Assembly: GCA_014055465.1 (NCBI GenBank)
Contig: WIAF01000003.1
Coordinates: 62,001 to 126,000 of the forward strand
Source: Nitrospira sp. CR1.1
GTDB taxonomy: Bacteria > Nitrospirota > Nitrospiria > Nitrospirales > Nitrospiraceae
Direction: 5' to 3'
Length of the DNA stretch: 64,000 bases
The translations under genes were made by a program, and so were the position numbers. Of the stretch, positions 1 through 9,200 are shown in pieces. Position 1 is the stretch's first letter, and every line of letters begins with the position of its first letter. Under the pieces are notes generated by a model. That model did no database searches. It saw only the letters and a list, made by a program, of their open reading frames with translations, and was not told the origin of the DNA.

Positions 1-196
1 GCACCCGAGCACCCAGGCTAACGGTTTCCTAAACATCGCCATCATCCCCACCCTCCTCACGCATCTTCATTGTCCACTATAGACCGCTCTTGGATCTTTC
101 CATGAGCGTATTTCCGCAGCAAGTTTTGGATGAAAAGATGTCGTGGTGGGGTACCGATCGATGGAAGTGAACAGGGTGATCTGGTGAAGCAAATTC

Positions 197-361
197 TTAG
201 TGGCAGCAGGAGGCCCGGAAGTGGGTGAAGGTAGTCACATAATTCTTAGCGTCGATGACGGTCAGCGGCTTGCCGTTGTAGTTGTACTGACACGTAAAAT
301 TGGCACCACCTGCAAGCGATCCAAACGATTCTATAAGCTCTGATGGGGTCAGGTCTGTCAT
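197..361 (-). pseudogene. RHS/YD-repeat protein fragment, copy 1
   Basis: The minus strand encodes a 54-residue open stretch containing YNYNGKPLTVIDAKNYVTTF. This matches the YD-repeat pattern of RHS toxin/wall-associated proteins (Y-x-x-N-G-x-L-x-x-V-x-D-A-x-N-x-x-T-x-F). The frame then runs into a stop, so only one repeat survives. The surrounding DNA (about 81-275) is repeated in diverged form at about 641-830, so this is a decayed remnant rather than a gene. The RHS assignment rests on one repeat and is moderately sure. Confidence 0.45.
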
Positions 362-568
362 TCAGACACGCCCCTGTTCTGCGCGCTTGAGACGTCGACT
401 CACCGTCACCTCATGGACGCCCAGGTGCTCCGCAATCTCCCGCAAGCGATACCCATACTGCCGATAGGCCACCGCGATCCGGCGCGCCTCGTCCCCTCGT
501 CGCTGGAACAGCTCCTTCAGGGTTGGCCGGGCGGCTTGCGTCCGTTCAATGGGGGTTAGGTCTTGTAA
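362..568 (-). pseudogene. C-terminal remnant of a REP-associated (RAYT-type) transposase
   Basis: The frame reads IERTQAARPTLKELF, then GYRLREIAEHLGVHEVTVSR, then RRLKRAEQGRV and stop. It is a helix-turn-helix tail of the kind found at the end of REP-associated tyrosine transposases and related DnaA-like HTH proteins. No catalytic HUH domain precedes it, and an in-frame stop lies just upstream, so the gene is truncated. A GGGGTTAGGTC-like motif sits at its upstream edge and related motifs lie at about 343 and 1336. RAYTs act on such REP-like sequences, but that link is inferred here. Confidence 0.5.
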
Positions 569-640
569 TCAAATTACATCATCATGGCTGTCCACCCCCA
601 GCCTCACTCACATCTCTTCATTGAGTGAGAAGACCGCTAC

Positions 641-845
641 AGACCGCTCATGGATCTTTCCACAAGCGTATCTCCGCAGCGAGCGTTGGATGAAAAGATG
701 CCGTGGTGGCGGCACCGATCGATAGAAGCGAAGAGGGTGATCCGTCTTAGTGGCAGCAGGAGGCCCGGGAGTGAAGGTGAACGTGGTCACCTGATTCTTG
801 CGTCGGTAACGGTCAGCACTTTGCCATTCTGATCGCGGGCGATCT
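641..845 (-). pseudogene. RHS/YD-repeat protein fragment, copy 2 (frameshifted)
   Basis: This is the second diverged copy of the DNA at 81-275. One minus-strand frame reads DQNGKVLTVTDA and the adjacent frame continues KNQVTTFTFTPGPP. Joined, they make one normal YD repeat, so a single base has been lost near 810. That frameshift, together with the duplicated copy upstream, marks this as a decaying RHS locus. The rest of the sequence down to 641 has no recognisable coding content. Confidence 0.45.
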
Positions 846-1065
846 GCTTCACTTGTTTGAGGGTTCGATATCTTGATGGAGATTTGCCTGCCCTTTTCGC
901 AAGCGGTGTGACTCATAGCAGGTTATTTCATCGACATGTCCGCTTTCATCTATGGAGATCTGAGGTGTGCTCGGCACGATTGTCGGAGCCGGATAGTTCA
1001 AGAGTTTACGGCGACCAGAAGGCTCACCGCTTTTAGCAAAATCCATCTTAGTAACATCTACCTCC

Positions 1066-1248
1066 CTAACATTTCATTGGCTTGCCCATCATTTCCCTCA
1101 CGGCCTGTTCGCTGTCTCCTATCTGAACCTTCTCACACGCCGTAATCAGTTTTTCATATTCCACTGATTGACCATCACAGCTGGCGTTCAGAAAAAACTG
1201 TAATACAAGCACGCCGAGACATCTCCTTCCCGACCAACTATGCTCCAT
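1066..1248 (-). CDS. small hypothetical protein, SmpA/OmlA-like motif
   Basis: This would be a short protein of 60 residues from the ATG at 1248; an in-frame start at 1326 would give 86. The N-terminus has a basic stretch, then a hydrophobic stretch (LGVLVLQFFLNASC), which could be a weak export signal with a cysteine near its end. The C-terminal half (KVQIGDSEQAVREMMGKP) resembles the start of SmpA/OmlA folds, where a residue pattern I-G-x-S/T-x-x-x-V-x-x-x-x-G-x-P is typical. The protein ends two residues later, so it is either truncated or a minimal version. It lies in a decayed region and may not be expressed. Confidence 0.3.
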   Translation of the reverse strand: MEHSWSGRRCLGVLVLQFFLNASCDGQSVEYEKLITACEKVQIGDSEQAVREMMGKPMKC

Positions 1249-1429
1249 GGCCTCTGCCCTCACGGATATACGCACTGACTTAAAAGGAAACAAACGGGCA
1301 GGTCTCTCAATCAAACACTCCCTCACTTAAACCGATCAATGGGGGTCAGGTTGAGGCGGCCCCGGAATAACGGACACGTGAATGACGCACAAAGGAATAT
1401 GCAGGCCGGTTCCCCGCCGTTCCGAATGA

Positions 1430-2374
1430 TCATGTACCCAGTCCGAACAGTCTCTCGGCATTCCTCTCAAGGATTAATGCTGCATCGTTCCGATTGATAC
1501 TGGGATCGGAAATATAATCGATCGCCCGAACGAAAATGTCGCCGCCCTCGTAAGGAAAGTCTGTGCCCAGCACCAGGCGATCAGCGCCGAATGTCTCGAT
1601 CGCGGCGCGCAGGGCCGGAACGTGGCCGTGACCCACGGTGTCGTACCACATTCGTTTAGCGGCCAGACTTGGTTTCTCGGGTGTGTCTGGCGATTCCCAG
1701 CCATACTGATTGTCGGCACGCTGCATCAGCATCGGCATGGCCCCGCCAAGGTGGGAATTGATGATGCGGATGTTCGGATACCGGGAAGGTATCCCCTTGC
1801 TGATCAACTGCATGATCGAAATGGTGTCTTCCATCGGCGCTCCAACCTGCCACGTCAGGTGATGGTCGGCGATCAGAGGGGTGCAGCAACTATTCCCTGC
1901 CGGATGTATGTAAAGAATGGCGCCACGCCGGTCGAGTGCCTCAAAGATTGGCATGAAGGCATCATCGATAAGCGGTTTGTTCAAGATGGTCGTGTTGACA
2001 CAGACCCCAACCATGCCAAGCTCGTCGAGCCCCCTGGCGATTTCGGCAATCGACGCCTCGACATCGGGCATCGGCGTTGCGACGAACGCCCGAAAGCGAC
2101 CGGGATGAGCCATCACCAGGGCAGCGTATTGATCGTTCACGAACCGCGCAACGCGAACCGCCGCATCCCGGTCTGTACTGTACGGCATTTGCGGGCACGC
2201 CGAGAGAATCTGCATGTCGACTCCGGCACGATCCATCAATTTGAACCGGGCGGCAAGTTCGTCTCCGTCGCCCGCGCCCATGCCTCGCTGGGTATCGGTA
2301 TCCGTCTTTCCGAGACCGGCAACCAGGTTGAGATACTCGTTGGTCCAGTAATGCGCGTGCACATCGATTTTCAT
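1430..2374 (-). CDS. amidohydrolase family 2 (ACMSD-like) metal-dependent hydrolase/decarboxylase
   Basis: This 314-residue TIM-barrel protein starts MKIDVHAHYW, with the H-x-H metal-binding pair of the amidohydrolase-2 family at residues 6-8. Further family marks are YIHPAG near residue 156, INSHLGG near 206 and LGTDFPYEGG near 271, which holds the catalytic aspartate. The family contains aminocarboxymuconate-semialdehyde decarboxylase, 5-carboxyvanillate decarboxylase and related non-oxidative decarboxylases, so the exact substrate cannot be set from sequence. The start is supported by an AGGGAGA ribosome site a few bases upstream. The gene stands alone between decayed mobile DNA on both sides, so it may itself have been acquired. 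Confidence 0.85.
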   Translation of the reverse strand: MKIDVHAHYWTNEYLNLVAGLGKTDTDTQRGMGAGDGDELAARFKLMDRAGVDMQILSACPQMPYSTDRDAAVRVARFVNDQYAALVMAHPGRFRAFVATPMPDVEASIAEIARGLDELGMVGVCVNTTILNKPLIDDAFMPIFEALDRRGAILYIHPAGNSCCTPLIADHHLTWQVGAPMEDTISIMQLISKGIPSRYPNIRIINSHLGGAMPMLMQRADNQYGWESPDTPEKPSLAAKRMWYDTVGHGHVPALRAAIETFGADRLVLGTDFPYEGGDIFVRAIDYISDPSINRNDAALILERNAERLFGLGT

Positions 2375-2510
2375 GACATGTCTCCCTCTTGGATTATGCG
2401 TATATTATTAGGGCCAGTCTGTGGTGTCCCTAGAATAGCAGACAGGTGAATTGGTCACCACTCTCCTGTTGCTCGAACTCTTCTGGGCTTCGATCGCCTA
2501 GCGCTTGAGG

Positions 2511-3165
2511 TCACCGCTCACGGCGATACAATCGTTCGCGGTGCTCCGCGATGGCGACCTGGGCCTCGGCCTGATTCTGAAACTGCCGATGCGGCACCAA
2601 CTTGTTTTTCCACGAACTGAAGCAGCGCTCCACTGGCGCATTGTCGTACAGTTGCCCTTCCGACTCATGCTCGGGACAACTCCCCGCCGGTCTAAGAACG
2701 GCTGGTAATGACTCGCTCGATACCGATTGCCTTGATCGCTAGGGTGCACCAACCCCGTGGCGGGACGGCGTCGCTGCCAAACCATCCACCGGGCTTCCAC
2801 CACGACCGACAATGTTTGGCGGACACTCATCGCCCACCCGCCACGCGACGTGAATAGAGATCCAGGAGCGCGGCCACGGTCAGCCAGTCGGTCCGCGTGG
2901 GCACGAACGTCAGATCACCCTCCCACACCCGATTCTTGGCCAACACGGCAACCTGTTGGCTGAGACGATTCGGGATTATCGACGGGGCCTGGTGGCGCAC
3001 CTGCACAGTCCGGACATAGCGCTGTCGGCGCAACGCCACAATACTGACGCCAATACCGTGCTTTCACCGAGCACGCTATCCCGATCGTGTCTATCGATCA
3101 AGCCGGGACAAGATCTCACGGGGGACCACACTTGCCTGCCCTACCGTCCCTTCCAGCCGCTTTCT
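2511..3165 (-). pseudogene. IS3-family transposase (orfB/DDE integrase) remnant
   Basis: Pieces of an IS3 transposase are spread over several minus-strand frames. NRVWEGDLTFVPTRTDWL and LLDLYSRRV (about 2835-2940) hold the first catalytic aspartate. GLVHPSDQGNRYRASHYQ (about 2690-2750) holds the second. MSRKGN and then, in another frame, YDNAPVERCF and YRRER carry the third region (the glutamate) and the end. At least two frameshifts separate these blocks, and no orfA or clean pair of inverted repeats is visible. It is therefore a dead element. It directly precedes the metal-efflux operon and may mark the boundary of an acquired segment. Confidence 0.8.
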
Positions 3166-3207
3166 TGATGTGTTTGGCTCCCTGTGATAGCGTCTACGTA
3201 GGAAGCT

Positions 3208-3699
3208 ATGTCCGCACGCTCCATTCATAGTAGGCTCCTCCGACTCGACCACATGCTTCGCGCATGGGCAGTCCTGTGGCTCTTAGCCTTGCCGCTCTTC
3301 CATATCCATCCCGAGACAGATCCCCATCATGGCGAAGCCGGGCACGTCCACGCGGCCGCCGTCCACACGGTCTTTTCCGCTGACCTTGAGGGTGAATTCG
3401 GGGACCATCGCGATGCCCATCACCATGTACGGGACACAGAATCGGGGCCGTCCCTCTCGGCGGAAGCCCCGCATGCCTGGCACGCTGATCCCGAACTCAG
3501 CTTCTCGCTGTTGAACGATGCCACCGACCGCAAGCTCGTGAAGCCCCTGCTCACACATCTGTTGTTCGTCGCCCAACACTACCTGCCACTGCCTGAGCGC
3601 CGTGACCCGGCGATGGAACAGGGCGATTCGCCTGTGGCCTTTCCCCTTCTCGCTGCTGACGTTCCTGCGCGCGCGCCGCCCGCTCCACTCTTCGGCTAA
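3208..3699 (+). CDS. His-rich exported protein at the head of the metal RND operon
   Basis: This 163-residue protein has a hydrophobic N-terminal stretch (AWAVLWLLALPLFHIHPETD) that looks like a signal peptide or anchor. A strongly histidine/acid-rich middle follows, with clusters HIHPETDPHH, HVHAAAVH and DAHHHVRD. Such stretches bind divalent metals, and small His-rich periplasmic proteins often accompany czc/cus-type operons. I cannot match it to a named family such as CzcI. It is the first gene of the operon, about 100 bases before the CzcC-like gene and on the same strand, so a role as metal buffer or sensor is plausible but inferred. Confidence 0.6.
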   Translation: MSARSIHSRLLRLDHMLRAWAVLWLLALPLFHIHPETDPHHGEAGHVHAAAVHTVFSADLEGEFGDHRDAHHHVRDTESGPSLSAEAPHAWHADPELSFSLLNDATDRKLVKPLLTHLLFVAQHYLPLPERRDPAMEQGDSPVAFPLLAADVPARAPPAPLFG

Positions 3700-3799
3700 C
3701 TTCCGCCCCTTGTGACACCCATATCCTGTTCGTACTCGCACACCGCGCAGGCCGTTCCTCTTGGCCGGTATGGCCCGATCGCGAACAGAGGAGGTCCCG

Positions 3800-5059
3800 A
3801 TGATTGCTCGTCCCGTCATGTTCATTGTCTGTATGAGTCTAGCCACCATCCCCTTCGCGGACCGCTACTTGGCCTGGGCTGAAGCGCCACGCCATGCCGC
3901 CTATTCCTTGACGGATATTCTGACACTGGCCGTCCAGCACAATCCCACCCTGGCCGGTGCCGAAGGGTACGTCAAACAAAGCCAGGGGCAACAGATTGCG
4001 GCCGGTGCGTACCCCAATCCTTCCATCACCGGCATTGCCGGGCGCGGTGCGATTCGAGACCCGAGTACCGGTACCCATGTGACCGAACGGACGTTTACCG
4101 TGGAACAACCGCTCGAATGGACGGGCAAGCGTCGGGCCCGTCAGGAGGCAGCGGATGCCGGGGTGGCCGGGGCGAATGCCGCTCTGGATGACGCGCGCCT
4201 GTCGTTACTCGCCGATGTCAAAATCGCCTTCTATCACCTTCTGTTCGGTCAGCGCGATGTCGAACTGGCTGCCCAGAATGTCACCAATGTCGAAGAGGTC
4301 TTGCGAACGGTGCAGGCGCGCGTGTCAGCCGGCGAAGCGACGTCCTTCGATAGTTTAAAAGCCGGGGTGGAGGTGCAGAAGGCCAAGAAGGAGGTGGCCC
4401 GGGCCAACAACGCGTTGCTAGTGGCCAAAGCCCGGCTGAATACCCTCACTGCCGGCTCGCTCGGCAAGGACTTTTCCATTCAAGGCGATTTTCACACACC
4501 GAAGCAGGGGCTCAATGCCGACGAGTTCGCGGCGCAGGCCTTGGAGCAACACCCGGCCGTTCGACGTTTGAGCAAACTGGCAGAACAGGCCGATCATACG
4601 CTGCGCTTTGAACGCGAGGCCCGTGTGCCCAATGTGAGCGTGATCGGCAGCTACCATCGCGAGGCGGGCGATGAATCTCTCACAGCCGGACTTGCCGTGC
4701 CCCTGCCGTTGTGGTACCGGCGGCAAGGCGAAATCCAATCCGCATTGGGCGCCAAACATCGCGCCGACGCGGAGCGGCTGCGGGCGCAGCAGGAATTGGA
4801 GCAGGCCATCACCCAGCATGCGCAGGAAGTGCGTACGGCGCAGGAGCAACTGCAGGTCTTCGAGGCTGGTTTGCTGAAACAGGCCGAGCAGACGCTGACG
4901 GTGGCGCGCACCAGTTTCCGCCATGGCGCAGCCAGTCTCCTGGACGTCCTCGATGCGCAACGGGTGTATCGGCAGACGCAGCTCGAATATGCCCAGGTGC
5001 GGGCCGACCTCTCCATTGCGCTGGCCCGGCTCGAACGCGCGTTGGGAACCTCATTGTGA
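3800..5059 (+). CDS. czcC: TolC-family outer-membrane factor of a heavy-metal RND pump (CzcC-like)
   Basis: This 419-residue outer membrane efflux protein starts at ATG 3800, which sits after an excellent GAGGAGG ribosome site; a longer frame from 3761 lacks one. The N-terminus has a signal peptide (MFIVCMSLATIPF). The body has the repeated long amphipathic helices of the OEP fold, with LTDILTLAVQHNPTL near residue 40 and, in the second repeat, LTVARTSFRHGAASLLDVLDAQRVY near 370. The latter carries the usual G-x-x-S/T-x-x-x-x-L-D-A-Q-R pattern. It forms the outer-membrane channel for the CzcB- and CzcA-like proteins encoded just downstream. Confidence 0.85.
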   Translation: MIARPVMFIVCMSLATIPFADRYLAWAEAPRHAAYSLTDILTLAVQHNPTLAGAEGYVKQSQGQQIAAGAYPNPSITGIAGRGAIRDPSTGTHVTERTFTVEQPLEWTGKRRARQEAADAGVAGANAALDDARLSLLADVKIAFYHLLFGQRDVELAAQNVTNVEEVLRTVQARVSAGEATSFDSLKAGVEVQKAKKEVARANNALLVAKARLNTLTAGSLGKDFSIQGDFHTPKQGLNADEFAAQALEQHPAVRRLSKLAEQADHTLRFEREARVPNVSVIGSYHREAGDESLTAGLAVPLPLWYRRQGEIQSALGAKHRADAERLRAQQELEQAITQHAQEVRTAQEQLQVFEAGLLKQAEQTLTVARTSFRHGAASLLDVLDAQRVYRQTQLEYAQVRADLSIALARLERALGTSL

Positions 5060-5096
5060 ACGCCGGCCATATTCAACGGATGATTGGAGCGCAGCG

Positions 5097-6260
5097 ATGA
5101 CTCGACGACCGACGACGATCGGCCTGCTGACCATACTAGTGGGCCTGCTTTCAGGTTGCGGCGACCAGGGAACGCAGCCATCGAAACCTGCTCCGGCCAC
5201 TGAAGCACCGGCGGCGGCCGGCAGCACCAAAGCCATTCATCCGCCGCCGGCAGTGCAGGCCCGTCTTCGTACTGAACCGGCCGCGCTCCGCGCCGTGCCC
5301 GAACTGATCACCGCCCCCGGTGAAGTAGCGCTCGACCTCAAGCAGGTGGCGAAGATCACGTCTCGCATCGGCGGACAAGTTGAACGCATCCATGCGCAGC
5401 TGGGAGATCGAGTCAAGAAGGGCCAAGCGCTGGTGGCCATCGGCAGCCTGCAGCTCGATCAGTTGATCGAAGAATATCTCGTTGGGAAAGCGCAAGCCGA
5501 TGTGGCCGAGAACAGCTTCCGCCGGACGGAAAAACTGCGCGCGGACGATATCGTCACGGAACGTAAACTGATCGAGGATAAAGGCCTCTATCTCGAAACA
5601 CAGGCGCGTTACCAGCACATCCGCGAACGACTGTCCAACATGGGGATTTCGACGGACGATCTGAAACAAGGACCGCACGAGAAAAGCCACCTCTACACGC
5701 TCACCGCGCCGATCGCGGGCACCGTCGTCATTCAGAATGCCGTGCGCGGACAAGGAGTCGGTCCCGGTGATGAATTGTTTGAGATCGTCGATACCAGCCG
5801 CGTGTGGGTGTTTGCCAACCTGCCGATCGAGCAGGCTCGTAAATTCAAGGAAGGGGATTCCGGCACGATTACACCGAAGGGCGGTGACGCGATCGTGGCG
5901 CCGCTCACCTACCTCTCACCCGTTGCGGATGAGACGACCCGTACCATTCGCGTCCGGTTTGAGGTCGCCAACGCCAAGGGACAGTTGAAACCACGGGAAT
6001 ACGTCGAGGTGGCGCTCGGCTGGTCGGGGCCGCCGGTGGTCACCGTACCCCTTACCGCCATCACGACCATTGAGAAAACCCGCGGACTGTTCCTTGAAAC
6101 CCCGGACGGCTATACCTTCGTGCCAATCGACGCAGGCCGTGAAGGAGGCGGCTGGATAGCAATCCATCGAGGCGTGAAGGAAGGCGATCGAATCGTCAGC
6201 GAGGGCGTGTTCGATCTGAAAAATGTGCTGCTGAAGGAACACATCGGATCGGGCGAATGA
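5097..6260 (+). CDS. czcB: RND periplasmic adaptor lipoprotein (CzcB-like membrane fusion protein)
   Basis: This 387-residue adaptor begins at ATG 5097. The N-terminus is a lipoprotein signal (LLTILVGLLSGC, lipobox LSGC), so it should be anchored by lipid. It has the standard hybrid layout: a barrel-sandwich half (VERIHAQLGDRVKKGQALVAI), a helical hairpin (EEYLVGKAQADVAENSFRRT), the second lipoyl half (LTAPIAGTVV) and a beta-barrel domain (YLSPVADETTRTIRVR). It bridges the inner-membrane pump and the outer-membrane channel. A longer frame from 4923 only reads through the end of the upstream gene and is not used. The gap to the pump gene is 7 bases, so the two are co-transcribed and probably coupled. 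Confidence 0.87.
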   Translation: MTRRPTTIGLLTILVGLLSGCGDQGTQPSKPAPATEAPAAAGSTKAIHPPPAVQARLRTEPAALRAVPELITAPGEVALDLKQVAKITSRIGGQVERIHAQLGDRVKKGQALVAIGSLQLDQLIEEYLVGKAQADVAENSFRRTEKLRADDIVTERKLIEDKGLYLETQARYQHIRERLSNMGISTDDLKQGPHEKSHLYTLTAPIAGTVVIQNAVRGQGVGPGDELFEIVDTSRVWVFANLPIEQARKFKEGDSGTITPKGGDAIVAPLTYLSPVADETTRTIRVRFEVANAKGQLKPREYVEVALGWSGPPVVTVPLTAITTIEKTRGLFLETPDGYTFVPIDAGREGGGWIAIHRGVKEGDRIVSEGVFDLKNVLLKEHIGSGE

Positions 6261-6267
6261 GGGACGC

Positions 6268-9200
6268 ATGCATCATCTGCTGACATTTTCGCTCCGCTAT
6301 CGGTTTTTTACCGTCGTGGCGATCGTAGTTGTCATTGCCTCCGGCCTCTGGTCGTTCGCACACCTTACGATCGATGCGGTCCCCGATCTGACACCGGTGC
6401 AAGTGCAAATTCTCACCCGCGCCCCAGCCCTAGGTCCGGTCGAGGTGGAACAATTCGTGACGTTTCCGATTGAAGCCTCGTTGAATGGCTTGCCGGCCCT
6501 GCGCGAGTTACGATCCATCTCGCGGTATGGTCTGTCCGCCGTCACGGCGATCTTCGACGATCACACCGACATCTATCGAGCCAGGCAATTTGTCGCTGAA
6601 CGGTTGGCTCAGGCGATGGAACGCATTCCCGCGGAATATGGCCGCCCAGTGATGGGGCCGCTCACGACCGGGCTGGGCGAGGTGTATCAATTCACGGTCA
6701 AAGGCGAGGGCTATAGCCCGATGGCCCTGAGAACGCTTCTCCAATGGGACATCGGCATGAAGTTGCGCGCCGTGCCCGGCGTGGTCGAGGTCAACATCTG
6801 GGGGGGCGAGCCGCAGCAGTTCCACGTCATCGTCGATCCGTCGAAATTGTTATCGTTCAAATTGTCGATGAAACAGGTGTTCGACGCCTTGCAACGCAAC
6901 AACGCCATCGCCGGCGGCGGTTATATCGAACATCAACGCGAACAGTTGTTGATCCGCGGCGAGGCGCTCGCCACCAGGGTCAGCGATCTGGCGCAAATCG
7001 TGGTGGCCCATGGGTCTGGCGGCGTGCCTATTTACATCGCCGATCTCGCCGAGGTGATGGAGGGATCGGCGCTCAGAATCGGAGCCGCGACGGCCATGGG
7101 TGACGGCGAAACCGTAATCGGCATGGTGCAGATGCTCGCCGGGGAAAACGCCCAGGAGGTGGTCACGCGCGTCAAGGCACGGGTGCAGGACATTCAGGCC
7201 ACTCTCCCAGCCGGCGTCACCATCGAGCCCTACTACGATCGCACGATCTTCGTCTCGAAAGTCATGCAGACCGTCCGGAACAACCTGCTGGAAGGCGGAC
7301 TACTCGTCATCGCCGTCCTGTTTCTCTTCCTCGGCGACCTGCGCGCAGGGCTCATCGTCGCTTCCGCCATTCCCCTCGCCATGCTGATCGCTTTTATCGG
7401 CATGATGCAGGCCGGACTCTCCGGCAATCTCATGAGCCTCGGCGCGATCGACTTCGGACTCCTGGTCGACGGGTCCGTCGTGATGATCGACAACATCCTC
7501 CGGCGATTGGCCGAGAAGCCGACACCGACCAAAGAGGCACGGTTGACCGAAGTCTTGGCCGCCGGTCAGGAAGTCCTGCGCCCTATGACGCTCGCGGTGA
7601 CGATCATCATTCTGGTGTATGTCCCGATCCTGGCGCTCTCCGGTATCGAAGGCAAGATGTTCCGCCCGATGGCAGTGACGGTTATCATGGCCTTGACCGG
7701 GTCCCTTCTCCTCGCCCTGACGGCCACGCCATTGCTGTCCTTTTGGTTTTTACGGACAAGGCCGTCCGAAGAGACGACCGCCGTCATTCGCGGCCTGAAA
7801 CGGGTCTATGCGCCCTGGCTGCAGCGGGCTGTGGCCCGCCCTGTCTGGCCGGTATCCCTAGCAATCGGTCTGTTTGCTGTCAGCCTGATGGCGGGAAGCA
7901 GGTTGGGAATCGAATTCGTCCCGCGCTTGGAGGAGGGTGACCTCGCGGTGCAGGTGTGGCGTTTGCCAAGCATCTCATTGAGCGAATCGGTCGCCACCGC
8001 GTTGGATATCGAACGGGTCCTGCGGCGTTTTCCCGAAGTCACGCGCGTCGTCACGCGCACCGGCAGCCCGGAAGTAGCCACGGATGTCATGGGCGTCGAA
8101 ATGTCGGATGTCTTCGTCATCCTGACGCCCCAGAGCGACTGGGTCACGGCGCACAGCCGCAACGAACTGATCGACAAAATGAAACAGCGGATCGTCGAAC
8201 AGGTGCCGGGGGTCGGCCTTGGATTCACGCAACCCATCGAAATGCGCTTCAATGAATTGATTGCGGGAGTGCGCTCAGACCTAGCGGTCAAAATTTTCGG
8301 CCCCGACCTCGACATCCTGAAGCAACAGGCTGAACGAGCGGCGCGAGCCCTGCAGAACGTGCCCGGCGCCGCCGACGTCAAGGTCGAGCAGGTTGCCGGA
8401 CTCCCGTTGCTGCGCGTCATCGTCGACCGGGCGGAGATCGCCCGATACGGGTTAACCGCTGAAGAAGTGCTCACCCTGATCCAATCGACGAGGGTCGGCA
8501 CGGTCGTGGGCACCGTCGTGCAAGGTTCCCGGCGGTTCGAATTGGTCGTGCGGCTGGCGGAACGTGTCTCCCGCGATCCTGGCTCCTTGGGCAGCCTCTT
8601 GATCCCGACTATGCACGGAGAACTCGTGCCGCTCTCGCGTGTGACCAACATCCTTGTCGATTCGGGTCCCGCACAGGTCAGTCGCGAACACGTGCAGCGG
8701 CGGATCGTGGTCGAGACCAATATACGCGGACGTGATCTCGGCGGATTCGTAGCCGACGCGCAGCGCGCCGTGGCCCAGGCGGTCACGCTACCTCCAGGGT
8801 ATGAGCTCATCTGGGGCGGGCAATACGAACATCTTCAAGAAGCAGGGAAACGGCTGGCCATGGTCGTGCCGGTCACGCTCATGCTGATCCTGGGAATGTT
8901 ATCCGTGATTTTCGGCACGCTGCGGCCGGCCCTGCTCATTTTTCTCAATGTGCCGCTCGCCCTGTCAGGCGGAATTCTGGCATTGTGGCTGAGGGGGTTG
9001 CCCCTGAGCATTTCGGCCATTATCGGGTTTATCGCCCTGTTCGGCATTGCCGTCCTCAACGCCGTCGTCTTGGTCAGCCATATCCGGCAACTGGAGGCGG
9101 AGGGATGTTCCACGGAGGAGGCGGTCCTCCAAGGTGCCATGGATCGCCTGAGGCCAGTCTTGATGACGGCCCTGGTCGCGAGTCTGGGCTTTCTTCCCAT

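Noticed and set aside
5-1060. Short frames at 650-832, 936-1145 and 849-1046 as genes
   Set aside because: They overlap the RHS fragments or have no ribosome site or known fold.
1622-2449. 275-codon plus-strand frame opposite the amidohydrolase
   Set aside because: The minus-strand protein has clear family motifs; the plus-strand frame has none.
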